A stretch of 64,000 nucleotides of DNA, taken from positions 496,001 through 560,000 of the forward strand of contig JBLDXI010000016.1 of NCBI GenBank assembly GCA_047495785.1, read 5' to 3'. A model generated the notes under the pieces. It saw only the letters and a program-made list of their open reading frames with translations, was not told the DNA's origin and did no database searches. The first letter of the stretch is position 1; the number at the start of each line of letters is the position of its first letter. Shown in pieces: positions 48,501 through 58,942 of the stretch. The DNA is from Lepidodermella squamata (taxonomy: Eukaryota; Gastrotricha). The translations under genes and the position numbers were made by a program.

Positions 48501-49198
48501 TACTTGGAAAATACCTTGAAACAAACTTCAAAAATCTGCAATCTTACCGTACTCCCTTTTCAATCAGCCTAAGATCTTAAGCTATGTGCACTGAAGATGT
48601 CGGCTGTTTAAATTGTTAGAATAGTCTAATGCAACGTTCATTTCACTTGAACCCGTGATGGCGAGGAGTTTGAAGCCAACTCTTGAAATTGGAGCTTCAA
48701 ATTTCAAATAAAACAGCAGACTTTCGGAATCTCCCAGTTGAAGATGCCCTATCCCAAAGGGTCCAGGATATGCGGCAACTGAAAGAAAATCTTGCTTGGT
48801 TGATATTTATTTTGAATGCGAAGCTAGGTTAGTAAGTGGAAATTCCTGGACAACTGGACAAAATCGCAGTTTGCTCATTACTGGTAACTTGATTTACATT
48901 TCGTTCGATACGGTCACGGGTTTTTTCGGCTAATGGAAAATCGTACTTTCAGTATTACTGAAGGCGGCGATAACTTGATTTGCGTTTCATTATAAATTAA
49001 AAACGGTCACGTGTTTTTCGGTTTATTATTACCACCTGTTTGTTTGCTTTGCAGTGCAAATTCACTGGAATTCGCCGCAATAAATGAATGCTGACGCAAT
49101 GTTTGAGGACTGCAACAAATAACGAATCAGAGTTAGGCTTTATTCGCGGGATTTCGCTGGCGTTGCTTATCCACCCGCTTGAGGCCAATTAACAAGAC
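48501..49198. other. Intergenic region, no gene seen
   Basis: There are two similar stretches near 48900-48935 and 48965-49020 (cttgatttacatttcgtt..cggtcacgggttttt and cttgatttgcgtttcatt..cggtcacgtgttttt). This is a small tandem duplication upstream of the ion-channel gene. No reading frame is supported. Confidence 0.45.
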
Positions 49199-50398
49199 AT
49201 GATAGCTTATTTTTTCGCTTTGAAAGTGGCAATTCTATCCATTTTACCTTTTAAAATCCTGTCGGATGAAGTAACACAGCTCGGTCGATTGAAAGAAAAA
49301 TTCGTCGAGCTATGCCCAGCAGTTCGTTCGAAGTATCTACCATTCGAGGTGGTGTATTACAACAGGCATTCAGGCCGAAGCGATGAAGACTTTCTAACAG
49401 TGAAAGCTGAGCTTTCCCTGTTCAGATTCTTAGAGATCAACGACGTGGAGCGTCGCCTCTCGATTCTAGCAGAGCTAAAATACGAATGGAGCTACCCATG
49501 CCCGAAAATTTCGTGCAAGGATCTTTTCGGGGCGGTGGATGACCCGATGTGCAACGTGACAGAGCTGCAGTTCAGCATCTCTAGCGATGAGATATGGTTT
49601 CCAATGTTGACCCACGTCAATGGCTTCTCGCAAACGCGCCCATCAGCTGACGAGGCTTCTTTTTTACCAAAACGCATCTACCCAATGACGGCACGGGTAT
49701 TCATGTCTCACTTCGCCCGCTTCGACTCGATCTGCAAAACATTTCAATTCAGCCACTTCCCGTTTGACACAATCAATTGTTCACTTATGATGACTTCGAA
49801 TGATCCTATGATCAGGTATTACCCCTACGAAATGACTGTCGACAATGGGTCTTCAGCAATTTTTATACGAGATACCGAGATATGGGAGTTGCTGGGCACT
49901 CGTCCTTTCATTGTCATGCTAAGCTCCTCTGGAAGTGAGCTTCAAACCCCCCGAATTCATTTTTCTATGCTTTTCCGCCGCAAGCCGAATTTTTACATTT
50001 GCAACATGTTGCTACCGACGATTTTACTCTTTGTTGTATTGATCGTCTCGCTGTTTGCTCATCCGGATTCTGGCGAGAGATCAAATCTATGCATGACGGT
50101 TATGCTGACGTACGCAGTCATTTTGACAATGATTTATGAGCAGATACCGCGAACTTCCGAGCCTGTCTATTTGGTATACATGGTCGTGACGAAATTTGTA
50201 TGCGGAGCTGTGATAACAATTTACATGCTGATCGCGTGGTTCTACACTACGTCAGCCTCATGCGGAAGTGACGCTGAGCTGGATAAATCTTCTCGTTTAA
50301 CCAAGGTTCGAATCGGAGACATGATTGTAGCAATAGCGGCATCTGTTACAGTTGCTGTATCGGATACAGTTTATTTTTGTTTAATGATGAGTAATTAG
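49199..50398 (+). CDS. Cys-loop ligand-gated ion channel subunit, intronless (399 aa)
   Basis: A single exon encodes a pentameric ligand-gated channel subunit. The order is signal peptide (MIAYFFALKVAILSILPF), extracellular domain, Cys-loop with the FPFD motif (C-K-T..HFPFDTIN-C), then four helices. M1 is around ICNMLLPTILLFVVLIVSL. M2 is preceded by SGERSN and reads LCMTVMLTYAVILTMIYE. M3 is around YLVYMVVTKFVCGAVITIYM, and M4 around DMIVAIAASVTVAVSDTVYF. The SGE sequence before M2 and the absence of a PAR motif suggest a cation channel. Oddities are a Cys-loop with 14 rather than the usual 13 residues between the cysteines, no vicinal Cys pair in loop C, a very short M3-M4 loop (about 25 residues), and no introns, although the gene is surrounded by spliced genes. 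A retroposed origin is possible. Confidence 0.85.
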   Translation: MIAYFFALKVAILSILPFKILSDEVTQLGRLKEKFVELCPAVRSKYLPFEVVYYNRHSGRSDEDFLTVKAELSLFRFLEINDVERRLSILAELKYEWSYPCPKISCKDLFGAVDDPMCNVTELQFSISSDEIWFPMLTHVNGFSQTRPSADEASFLPKRIYPMTARVFMSHFARFDSICKTFQFSHFPFDTINCSLMMTSNDPMIRYYPYEMTVDNGSSAIFIRDTEIWELLGTRPFIVMLSSSGSELQTPRIHFSMLFRRKPNFYICNMLLPTILLFVVLIVSLFAHPDSGERSNLCMTVMLTYAVILTMIYEQIPRTSEPVYLVYMVVTKFVCGAVITIYMLIAWFYTTSASCGSDAELDKSSRLTKVRIGDMIVAIAASVTVAVSDTVYFCLMMSN

Positions 50399-50718
50399 CA
50401 TCAAGTAATATGTTTCCTCTTTCCTGGAGAAAGGACGAAAACTCTCGAGAAATAACTGGACCGTAATCTTTAAAAATAAATCGTTTTCAATGTACTGTAA
50501 TCTAGACGGAAGACAAGAAAAGTTCGTACTAATCGGGCTTATAACAGCTGAGCAGATTTTGTTTGATACGAGCCTAATAATCTGCCTACGTAAAAAGTAA
50601 ATAAGTCCCTTGGCACGTTGAGGTTGACCCATGTTCCGTGTGGTACTGGGGCCTTATCTATATCTGATGGGTTTTATTAGGTTCCCACAACGATAATTTG
50701 CCGTCAGTGCGGTGAAAA

Positions 50719-51958
50719 ATGCGTCTGTTTCAGACACTATTTTCCTTGGCGATTCTCCAGTTTGCTGGAACGTATGGTTCGAAAAGTCCAAATTGGCTTC
50801 ATGTTGGTGGAGACGCCGATCACACAGGGTACAAGGCCGAAACACTTGGCTCTGTCAAATCTGTAGAAATAGCTTGGACACTCCAAATCGGCGGAATCAG
50901 AACAGAGGAAAATCCATTATCTAGACCTTTGATTCTAAATTCCACTCTCTACTACGTCACAAGCTCTGGCCTGCTCTACGTGATTGATCCGAAATCTGGT
51001 AAGGTGGAAAATAAGGTGAAAATCGACCCGTCAGGCCAAAATCCAGACTTCTACTTCTCAACAATTGACGACGTGAATTCCTTGCTGTTTACCTGCGACG
51101 CTGGAGCAAACAAGCTTCATGGAGTCACTTTGGCAAAAGGCCGGGAGAAGGTCATGTGGAGTGCTACTTTGAAACAATGTGGCGATTTGATAGCTAGTAA
51201 ACAGCTCAAGCGAGTCTTTGCTGTGGAATGTTTGGACTGGAACAAGTGCCATCTCGCAGCGTTTAATTCGCTAACTGGAGAGCCTATTAAAATGAAAGTG
51301 ACCACTCAGTTTCTCACCGCCTTGTCTTTATACCAAGGTGGGAGAAATCCATATTCAACTTCCTATTTCTATCCATTTTCTGCCATTAGGAAATCGTCTT
51401 TTTGGGATCGGTAACAACTCATTCCTCGTGGAATTCGATGCAACCAATGCCGGCGATGTGCTTTGGAAGCTTCCTTACACCGAAGCTTACGATCTAGAGG
51501 ATTACCCGCCAGCAGTGATCCAAGGCACTACTTTTGTCCCAGATGGTGACGTAATAGTAGCTGCGGTTGACGTCGAGGCTCCTAAGACTATTTGGACGTC
51601 GAATTCTAGCGACACGCCCTTTGAGAGCTGTTTGCCACAAGGCTCTTCTGATGGCGCGTTTTTCTATCGAATCTGCGAGTTTTCCGTTCATAAACAAGAC
51701 ATTAAAACGGGGAAATTCGTCATGAAATACGGCGATAATTTAGATGACATCGCTGATAGGCCAATCGTTACTGATGATGTTGTTATCGTGCCTCTAGGCC
51801 GTGGAATTTTTGTCTATGACAAAACCAGCGGTAAACAGTTGGCAAGCTTTGTTACAGGGGATAGATACCCATTACAAGGCTATTTCGCCTATTCCGAAGG
51901 TGTTGTGTATGCTGTTGAAGAGTTCGATTTCATGTACGCAATGAAAATCGGTCAGTAA
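50719..51958 (+). CDS. Secreted PQQ-like beta-propeller protein (395 aa)
   Basis: Exons are 50719-51337 and 51390-51958, separated by a 52-nt intron (AAG|GTGGGA..CATTAG) in phase 1. A signal peptide (MRLFQTLFSLAILQFAGTYG) is followed by a repeat pattern typical of quinoprotein-type propellers. Strands such as STLYYVTSSGLLYVIDPKSG, FLVEFDATNAGDVLWKLP and GIFVYDKTSGKQLASF alternate with loops, each ending in D-x-x-x/T-G turns. No PQQ-dehydrogenase catalytic residues were recognised, so an enzymatic role is not claimed; a secreted or luminal binding protein is more likely. It lies on the same strand between the ion channel and the 52-kb receptor. Confidence 0.8.
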
Positions 51959-52526
51959 AATTCAGCTTTTGAAACCTGTAGAGCCTTTTACCAATTTCGC
52001 AAAAGATGTTCAAAGAAATTCTAGACGGTCCGACCTTGGTCATGATTGACGTCAGCCGCATTGGGTGAGTTGGATAAAGTTTCGGGCGTGTCGTAGGCTC
52101 TAATCTAAGACAAGCCTGGGGTTATGACGACATTCCTTACAGCTGCCTTATCTGACGCAGCAGAGGTGCAATAATTAGCTGGACTCAGCTATTTTGTTTT
52201 TATACAACGAGGCAAGCGAATAACTCCTGGATCATGTGCGGGAAATGAAAAAAAAATGGCAAATGACGTTAAACACCAGTGGCATAGAATTGAAAGCTGG
52301 GGTAGTTCGGAAGACAGTAAACCAATAAGGCAAGAAATGACCATGCAGAACAACGAGTCACACAGTCGAAATATGCTTGGTTATTTTCAGCCGCACTCCT
52401 CATCCGTGACTCTACGCCCGATGTTCAATTTTATACTCTATAATTAGCACTTATCAATTTCTCACCCTCAAAGTTTCGATCTAGGGAAAAACATTCTCAG
52501 TATTACCATTTGTAATACTTCTCAAG
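51959..52526. other. Intergenic region, no gene seen
   Basis: This is the 3' flank of the propeller gene and 5' flank of the 52-kb receptor. A 63-codon frame at 52256-52447 has no domain. No repeat is apparent. Confidence 0.4.
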
Positions 52527-55275
52527 ATGAGCTTTGCTTATTTAAGTTTGCTGATCGCGTCTATTCTAAGCGTTGTAAGACCGGACCAGAATGTCACTGC
52601 CGTTGAGTTGAACAGCACAATGCCAGAATATCTCGAATCGTCTCTCGGCGAGAATCGAACTATACCACTCAGCATTTTCGCCGCCCTGAGCTATGGCGGG
52701 GATGTGTCCCCTCTCGGACCTGTCTGCTCGACGTCAATGGAAATCGCCCTAGATCGACTCCACTCCAATCCTGAGTGGATCCCTGGCTACAAATTACGGA
52801 TAGATTTGGTTGATGATGAAGTGAGCTTTACATCCTAATCTTAAACTATTTATTAACACAATTTACAGTGTATCGAGTACGGAACGATTAGTGGGATCAT
52901 GGGCCTGCTAAGATCGAAAGACGACTATGGGGATAGGATCCCACTTATGGCTCAAACTGGCTGTGAAAGACTTGGTCAGCTTATTATGGCGGAAGCTGTG
53001 AAGCACTTTGATACAGTTATGGTGAGCAAATCTAGCCTTAATTTCTCTGATTAATCTTGCTTCAATAGATCGGATTTTGGTCCAACTCGAAGGAACTGTT
53101 AGAGGATAGGAAACGCTACAGCAACTTTTATGGCTTAGGAACAGTCGGGGACTACATAACCATTCCAACGAGAAATTTCTTCCTAAAAATGGGCTGGTCA
53201 CATTTTTCAATTTTATCAGAGCAGACCTCTTTCTACGACATGATCGAGAGCTCGATGATTGACGGTTTAGCTCGGGTTAATATCACCCTAGTTTCAATCG
53301 AAGATCTCGAATACACCGATTTTGATTCTGAAATAATTGCAACAACTTTTGACCGAATTGTCAACTCCAATATTAGAGTCATAATCGTACTTGCTGATTA
53401 CGGAGCAGCGAGAGCTTGTTGGTTGTACAAGGCCGGCTTGTTCGGGCCTAGCTTTGTTACGTTTTTCCCGAAATGGACCGATTTGCTGACAATTCCTGAG
53501 GAAATGACTTGGTGCACATTGGATATGGTTCATCAAGTTCTGGAAAGCTCCCTCATAATAGGCGATGTCAGTATGCCTGAGGCGTTTGGCCGCAATTACA
53601 ACGACTCGACCGGTTTTGCGACTGAAGATTGGGAAAGAAGTATCAGAGAGAGGATTATCGATGTGGATAGCAGTCCTTACTGGGTTTACTGGACCCCGAT
53701 ATGCTACGATTTGATATTATACGTAGGTGAAACAATAGCCGAGATCGAAAGGCTTTTTTCCAAAGGTGGGTCCAAATTGATCCACTAGACTCGACTTTTA
53801 TTGCGATTTTTTCTAGAGAATCTAACACTGGTAGACCTCACCTCTCAAAGCAGGGCGCCTAATATCGACATTCTGCAACTGGTAAATCTTGCGGTGGAAA
53901 GGACTGATTTTTCTGGGTTCAAAGGCTACTACAGCTTTGATAACGAAACCCATACAAATTCGAGGGGGTATGTTCCGTTTCTTTTCACTCAAATGGATTC
54001 GAATGGAACTTGGAAAGCCATAGCTGAAGATCGAGCTGGGGACCTTATTCTCTATGAGGAACACATGAATTGGCGAACTAGGGATGGCAAACCTCCTAGG
54101 GACATGCTAACCATTGAGCTGGTCGAAGTTCCAAGTGTCTCAAGCTCCACATTCGGGCTCTTTTCTGGTATGATTTTGAAACTATCAAGTTTATTGCTAG
54201 AACTTTAATTTTCCAAGGTTTCGCTGCGCTGGAAATTATAGCAGCAATTCTGTCCTTATTCTTTTCATATAATGCTCGGAAAATCTCAAACCCGAAATTT
54301 CGAGACTCCTCCAGGCCTAATCTCATGGAACTATCGGCTACATGTGGAAACTTGATGATGCTAAGCCATGTTTTCGCTATGCCATACGGGTTATCACATG
54401 ACATGGTAATTCACTGTTCATGGACAACGAGTCTGCTCGTAATAGGTTATTCTTTGACATCTATCGGTGTTTTACTGCTGTTGGGAAGAAGTGACGAGCC
54501 GAAGGTTAACGTATATCGGCGATACAGCAGCCGCTATTCCATAAACCAGCTCCCCAATGTTCCGACGAATCCGATCTTCTCGATTGCGTGCCTTCTAGCA
54601 AGCTGTGCTTTGTACCTTGTTGCAATATTGAATGGACTTATTACTACGACGGCTGTCTTCGGCGAGGTATTACCGTCTCCTCATGACGACAGTGTCGTTT
54701 TTCAGCTGTTCGCCACTAGATGTGAGATAGGAGGCAATGCGTCGCAGGTTAATCTTTCTTTATTGGCGGCTGTTGGAGCAGTTCAGGGGTTGATCATTTT
54801 ACGGATACTTTTCCTCTGCTATCAAAGGAACGTAGTAAGTGATGACTGAAATGAGATTTTAGCTTAAAAATTTCGAAAGATACAAAAACAGCTAATTTTG
54901 AAAATACTTTATTTATTGAAAAACCGAAAATACTAAAAACCGGAATTTCTTCCTTTCCAGAGTCTGCGTAACAATCAAACTGGTCATAGATTGGCTGCGA
55001 AAATTGTAGCTCTCAATTTGATTCTGCTCCTAGCTGGCAGCGTCTGTGCTTTCATGCTGATATCCAGCATCTTTCAAGTCATCGCTGTAGTCACGTTTCT
55101 CTACGTTTTCATGATCTCTTTTGCGCTATACGCTGATAGAGTGAGTTTTAACTAACTTTACACTTCACCTGTTGTAACAATTTGCTTTTCCCTTTTAAAG
55201 GTCACTGTAAAAGTAGACGCGGCAAATTCCCGAGCAAGTCGACGCAGCTCTAATTATCGACTATATTACCTTTAG
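52527..55275 (+). CDS. Class C GABA-B-like receptor, intact (788 aa)
   Basis: Seven exons are placed at 52527-52820, 52869-53021, 53069-53765, 53817-54167, 54218-54834, 54961-55140 and 55201-55275. Exons 2, 3 and 6 have exactly the same lengths as in the 43-kb paralog (153, 697 and 180 nt). The ectodomain shows PLGPVCSTSMEIALDRLH, WIPGYKLRIDLVDDE, GAARACWLYKAGLFGP, TWCTLDMVHQVLESS and MNWRTRDGKPPRDM. Hydrophobic segments follow from GFAALEIIAAILSLFFSY to VITVVTF-type helices. There is a short basic tail (SRASRRSSNY). All frames are open and all junctions use GT-AG. The predicted location is the plasma membrane; the ligand and G protein are unknown. This copy and the 38-kb copy are the two intact full-length members here. 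Confidence 0.87.
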
Positions 55276-57084
55276 TTAATTGTATTTCTATAATCGCACA
55301 GCATGGCTTCTGTAAGTACAGACATTAAAGCAGACACTATCAGAATTGAGCCAGTTATAAATTTCGAGATAATCTCGATTATAGAAAACTGACATCAAAA
55401 TGGTTGATACATTTTGAAATATGTCATCGGAAAATCGGATGTCATCCTGCTGTCAAATTTGCAGGTAAATGGATGCTGTCTTTGTGACGTAGGATCTATA
55501 GATGTCAGAATGCGAAATTTCGAGGTATAAGAGAGCTGGAAGCCAAAGTTTCGAAAACACCCCTGGAGAAATGCGATTAGTTTTTGGAAAAGAGGAAAAT
55601 AAAGAAAATATGAATAAATTCAGGTTTCTTACGCTAAATCTGAGGTTCCGGTACAGATTTCCCTAACCCCTGCCAACTAATCCCTGAACTAACCCGGTGG
55701 TCTTCCTCGCCCTCGGGATTCTGACATACTGCTTTTTTACACCCTGCGAGAAAGGTTCTATAAGGGTATCCGAAAAAGCGTATCCGAACAGTGGGATGAG
55801 TCGTTCGAATAGGCATGAAATTTCCTACAACGAGTCACTTTACGAATGCTTGTTACGAGCATCTTGCGTTATGTCGAACTTGGGCGCCAAACACGAAGCG
55901 GAAGCAGCTCATACCGCGACAAGGTATTCACGTGATTTGATTATGAGTCATCGAGAAATCTATTTGCACGTACTAGATGAGATTCAGCTTCAGATTAGTA
56001 GTCGGTCACAGGGTCCGCGATCTTGGATCTTGGATCCTGGAGCTGCCAGATATGAAAAATGCTGTTTTAGCCAAAATGACTGGTGATTTCAACCAAAAAC
56101 GAGCGAAGCGAGGAAATTTTGAAGATGTTCCTCTAAAACACGCTCCAAAAACCTTGGTGAAACAGCGCCGTGATAAATTTTCATTTTCTTTCCCGGTTTG
56201 GCCGAGCTGGGGGGGTGCAGAAGTAGTGCGAAGTAGGATCCGGGAGCTGAGGTGTTTTCTACTTGTTTTTTAGGACCCAGCCGAAGAACCCAAAGTGGCC
56301 CCCCTGTGGTTTTTCAGCTTTCCTCTGGTTGTAGTCCCGGAGCTGGGGTGTCGTGACACCCCAGCAACCCTGTACTTCGCACCCTGGGGGGATGATAGTA
56401 CCCCGAAAGTAGTACACTGAACCGACAAACTCTGATCGTTTTACATATATTTAATGAACGCTTTATTCATAGCTTCAATGAATGCCCTTATTACGACATG
56501 GTGTTGAGAAATGGTCAACGCATTATCACCAACACTGTCCACTCAATATTCCCGTCCGTAAGAATGAGTTTCTGATTCCGTGAAGTGAGACTGGTTTTCC
56601 TCATGTGCCCACGCCCTTGCCCAGCAGCCCGGCGCGGACTGATTGACAGCAATTACAGGCTGGTCATCCATTATACCGCGTACCCCTTAGAAATTGATCA
56701 ACTGCTAATCAAGAACAACACCTGCTACTTCAAAGCATGTCTGCAACTGTCGCCGAGTATCAGGTTGAAATTCATTAGGCTAAATTTCGCAGTATATCAC
56801 CATGATATCACCGCTAATTGAGTTGAATGAAACCGGCGTCTGTGACACAAGCCACTGGAGCATAACGCCGGGAATAACCGCTTATACCTGATGTCGGTTT
56901 TATAGGAACTTGTTTACGAGCTTTTTCGAGCTAAATGAGATTATAGCCTGTCATGTAATCCCGCTTGGCACATCGCTCAGCGCACTCGTGATAATCCGCG
57001 CACTCTTTCACAACCTATATTTGAACGGCTTATCCCCCTATAATCTGGTCATACACGTCAAGTCTCGGTAAAATCGGCTAGCAT
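55276..57084. other. Intergenic region with one MITE
   Basis: Apart from the MITE at 56226-56392, no gene is supported. A frame of 129 codons at 55697-56086 shows no domain. Confidence 0.4.
56226..56392. mobile_element. Short MITE, copy 2
   Basis: The ends gtgcgaagtaggatcc and gtacttcgcac match the copy at 30306-30432. Interior words agctgaggtgttttc, acccagccgaaga and cccggagctggggtg are also shared. This copy is about 40 nt longer. Confidence 0.7.
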
Positions 57085-57141
57085 TATTTAAACCCGCCAT
57101 TGCGGTTATTTTTGCATGCCGTGAGGAAAAAGCTCTGTATT

Positions 57142-57799
57142 ATGAACTGTTGGCGAATTGTCGTAGCGAGTTTCCTGCCGATTTGCCTGCAACATTTTGC
57201 CGTTATGGCCGTACCTACCCAAGCTTCGATGGCGGAATCATCCGATGACTCATACGACGCTGTTCGCAATGCTCTAGCTGGTAAGAATACTTTAAAAATT
57301 TTGATTTCAATTTCCTAAAATTTTCTAAAATTTCGAATTTCGATTTTTCGATTTGAAATATCTTTTGAAAAATTTGAAAAATAGAAATAAAATATTTCGA
57401 ATTTTTCAGAAGTTCAGATTCGTACCGGACAAATTTAGAGAGCTAATTTTTCGATTTTTTTCAGAGCACATCTGGATCAAAATTATGAAAAAGCAACCGA
57501 AAGCAGCTTTCGAAGGTCTGAAAGCTCTAGCAGCGTATGAACGCGAGAAATCGCTCCTGCGATGCCGGCAAATGATGCCGGACGAATCGGCGAATGGCCA
57601 ATCGCATTCGCTGTGCCAAAACACTTCACCGCAACCATTCTACTTGTGGGCGCGATTCGCAGCCCGGGCTATTGTATCACCCGACCGGCGATGGGACGGC
57701 ATGTGGAAGGCGATTGTATCGACACGGCTGAAAGCGGCTGAAAAGGTGAAAGGCAAGGCGAATTCGAATCAAGCCAATTCAACGCGGCGGCCGAAGTAA
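57142..57799 (+). CDS. Small secreted protein, SPDRR family member 4, divergent (157 aa)
   Basis: Exons are 57142-57280 (139 nt) and 57465-57799, joined in phase 1 at the same position relative to the core as in the other three members. The leader is MNCWRIVVASFLPICLQHF. Exon 1 is longer and acidic (AESSDDSYDAV). The core keeps the W near its start, RCRQMM, LCQNTSPQPFYLW and IVSPDRRWDGM..AIVS. The cysteine spacing is wider (C-x16-C). A basic Lys/Arg-rich tail of about 35 residues is added. The signal peptide is less canonical than in the other members. The function is unknown. Confidence 0.78.
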
Positions 57800-58942
57800 C
57801 AAAAGCAAAAAGCAAACTTTGACATTTTGAATAAATTCAATTTTTCTTTATTTGTGAATATTCGTCTCATCAGGAATAAAATTGGGAAGTTGATATAGTT
57901 AAAAAATTTCATATTTTTATTTTCATACCTGTTGTCTGAGATTTTTCAGAATTTTTCTGTTGTTGTACCATTTTTCAATAATAATGTTAGCTCATCTGGT
58001 CAAATGTCACATAGTCTATCCCATGACGGTGAATCAAGGCATTAGTATAACAACATCCGGTATTAGTAAAAATCTCAGCTAATGGACAGTGGCATTGATC
58101 GACTTTTGATATTATCAACTGTCCATCATAATTTAGTGATATCTAATTAAACGTGAAAAAGGGGTCATACTTCGGGCAACAACGTCACGCGGCTATATCG
58201 TCGTGGCGATTCAATAGTTCCGGATTCAAAATTAGTTCCAATAGTTCCGGAGCCATCATGGACAAGTGGTCATCTCACTCTGTCATTATTCACGTGCCCG
58301 AAAATGACCTATTTACGCCGAAGGAGTTCGTTAGCGACCTACTTCCTTAATTTCGGACAGCACCGATGAATAAATTGGGCGGTCTTAATAAAAATGGAAA
58401 CTTGAAAAAATAATCCAAGACATATTTTTTGCAATTTGAAAATCGTCCTAGAATCTCCCTGGTGTGCCTAATGTGTCCGGCCCGAAATTAAAACCCCGTA
58501 CAGTGCGTTTTTTCTACGCCATCTCATTTTGTGGGATAAAATCGCATAAAAAAACGGAAAAACATTGCTGTCCAAATTTGGTTACACCTGAAGTTTTTAA
58601 CCATTTTGCAAATAACGTAAAATCAAGATTAAGGACATTTTTGGATTCGATTGATTAGACCTTGAAATTTCCATTTGAGTTGAAAATTGTTCTCTGTTGA
58701 TAACATTCAAAATAATTAAAATAATTTGTGCAAGAAATTCCACAACAAAATTTGAATGCTATTGAGTGTGGAAATTGCATTCATTTAATTACTCCCGTGC
58801 GTGTTTAATCGGCCCCTTGAAAGTTTTATTGCGCCTCAAAAATTATTCAGGTCATCACGCGCGGTTTTAATTACTTTGACGCGCTTTGATGCGACTATGA
58901 AATGATACGTATCAAACCGAGAGACATACTGCTTTATTTATT
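57800..58942. other. Intergenic region, no supported gene
   Basis: Open frames at 58153-58350 and 58464-58658 are short. The first lacks an ATG and the second has no domain. No repeat is clear. Confidence 0.4.

Noticed and set aside
50300-50320. A ggttcgaatc word resembling a tRNA B box
   Set aside because: It is inside the ion-channel coding sequence with no cloverleaf around it.
58153-58350. 65-codon frame between the secreted protein and the M13 gene
   Set aside because: Begins at GTG, has no domain and no neighbouring exon.
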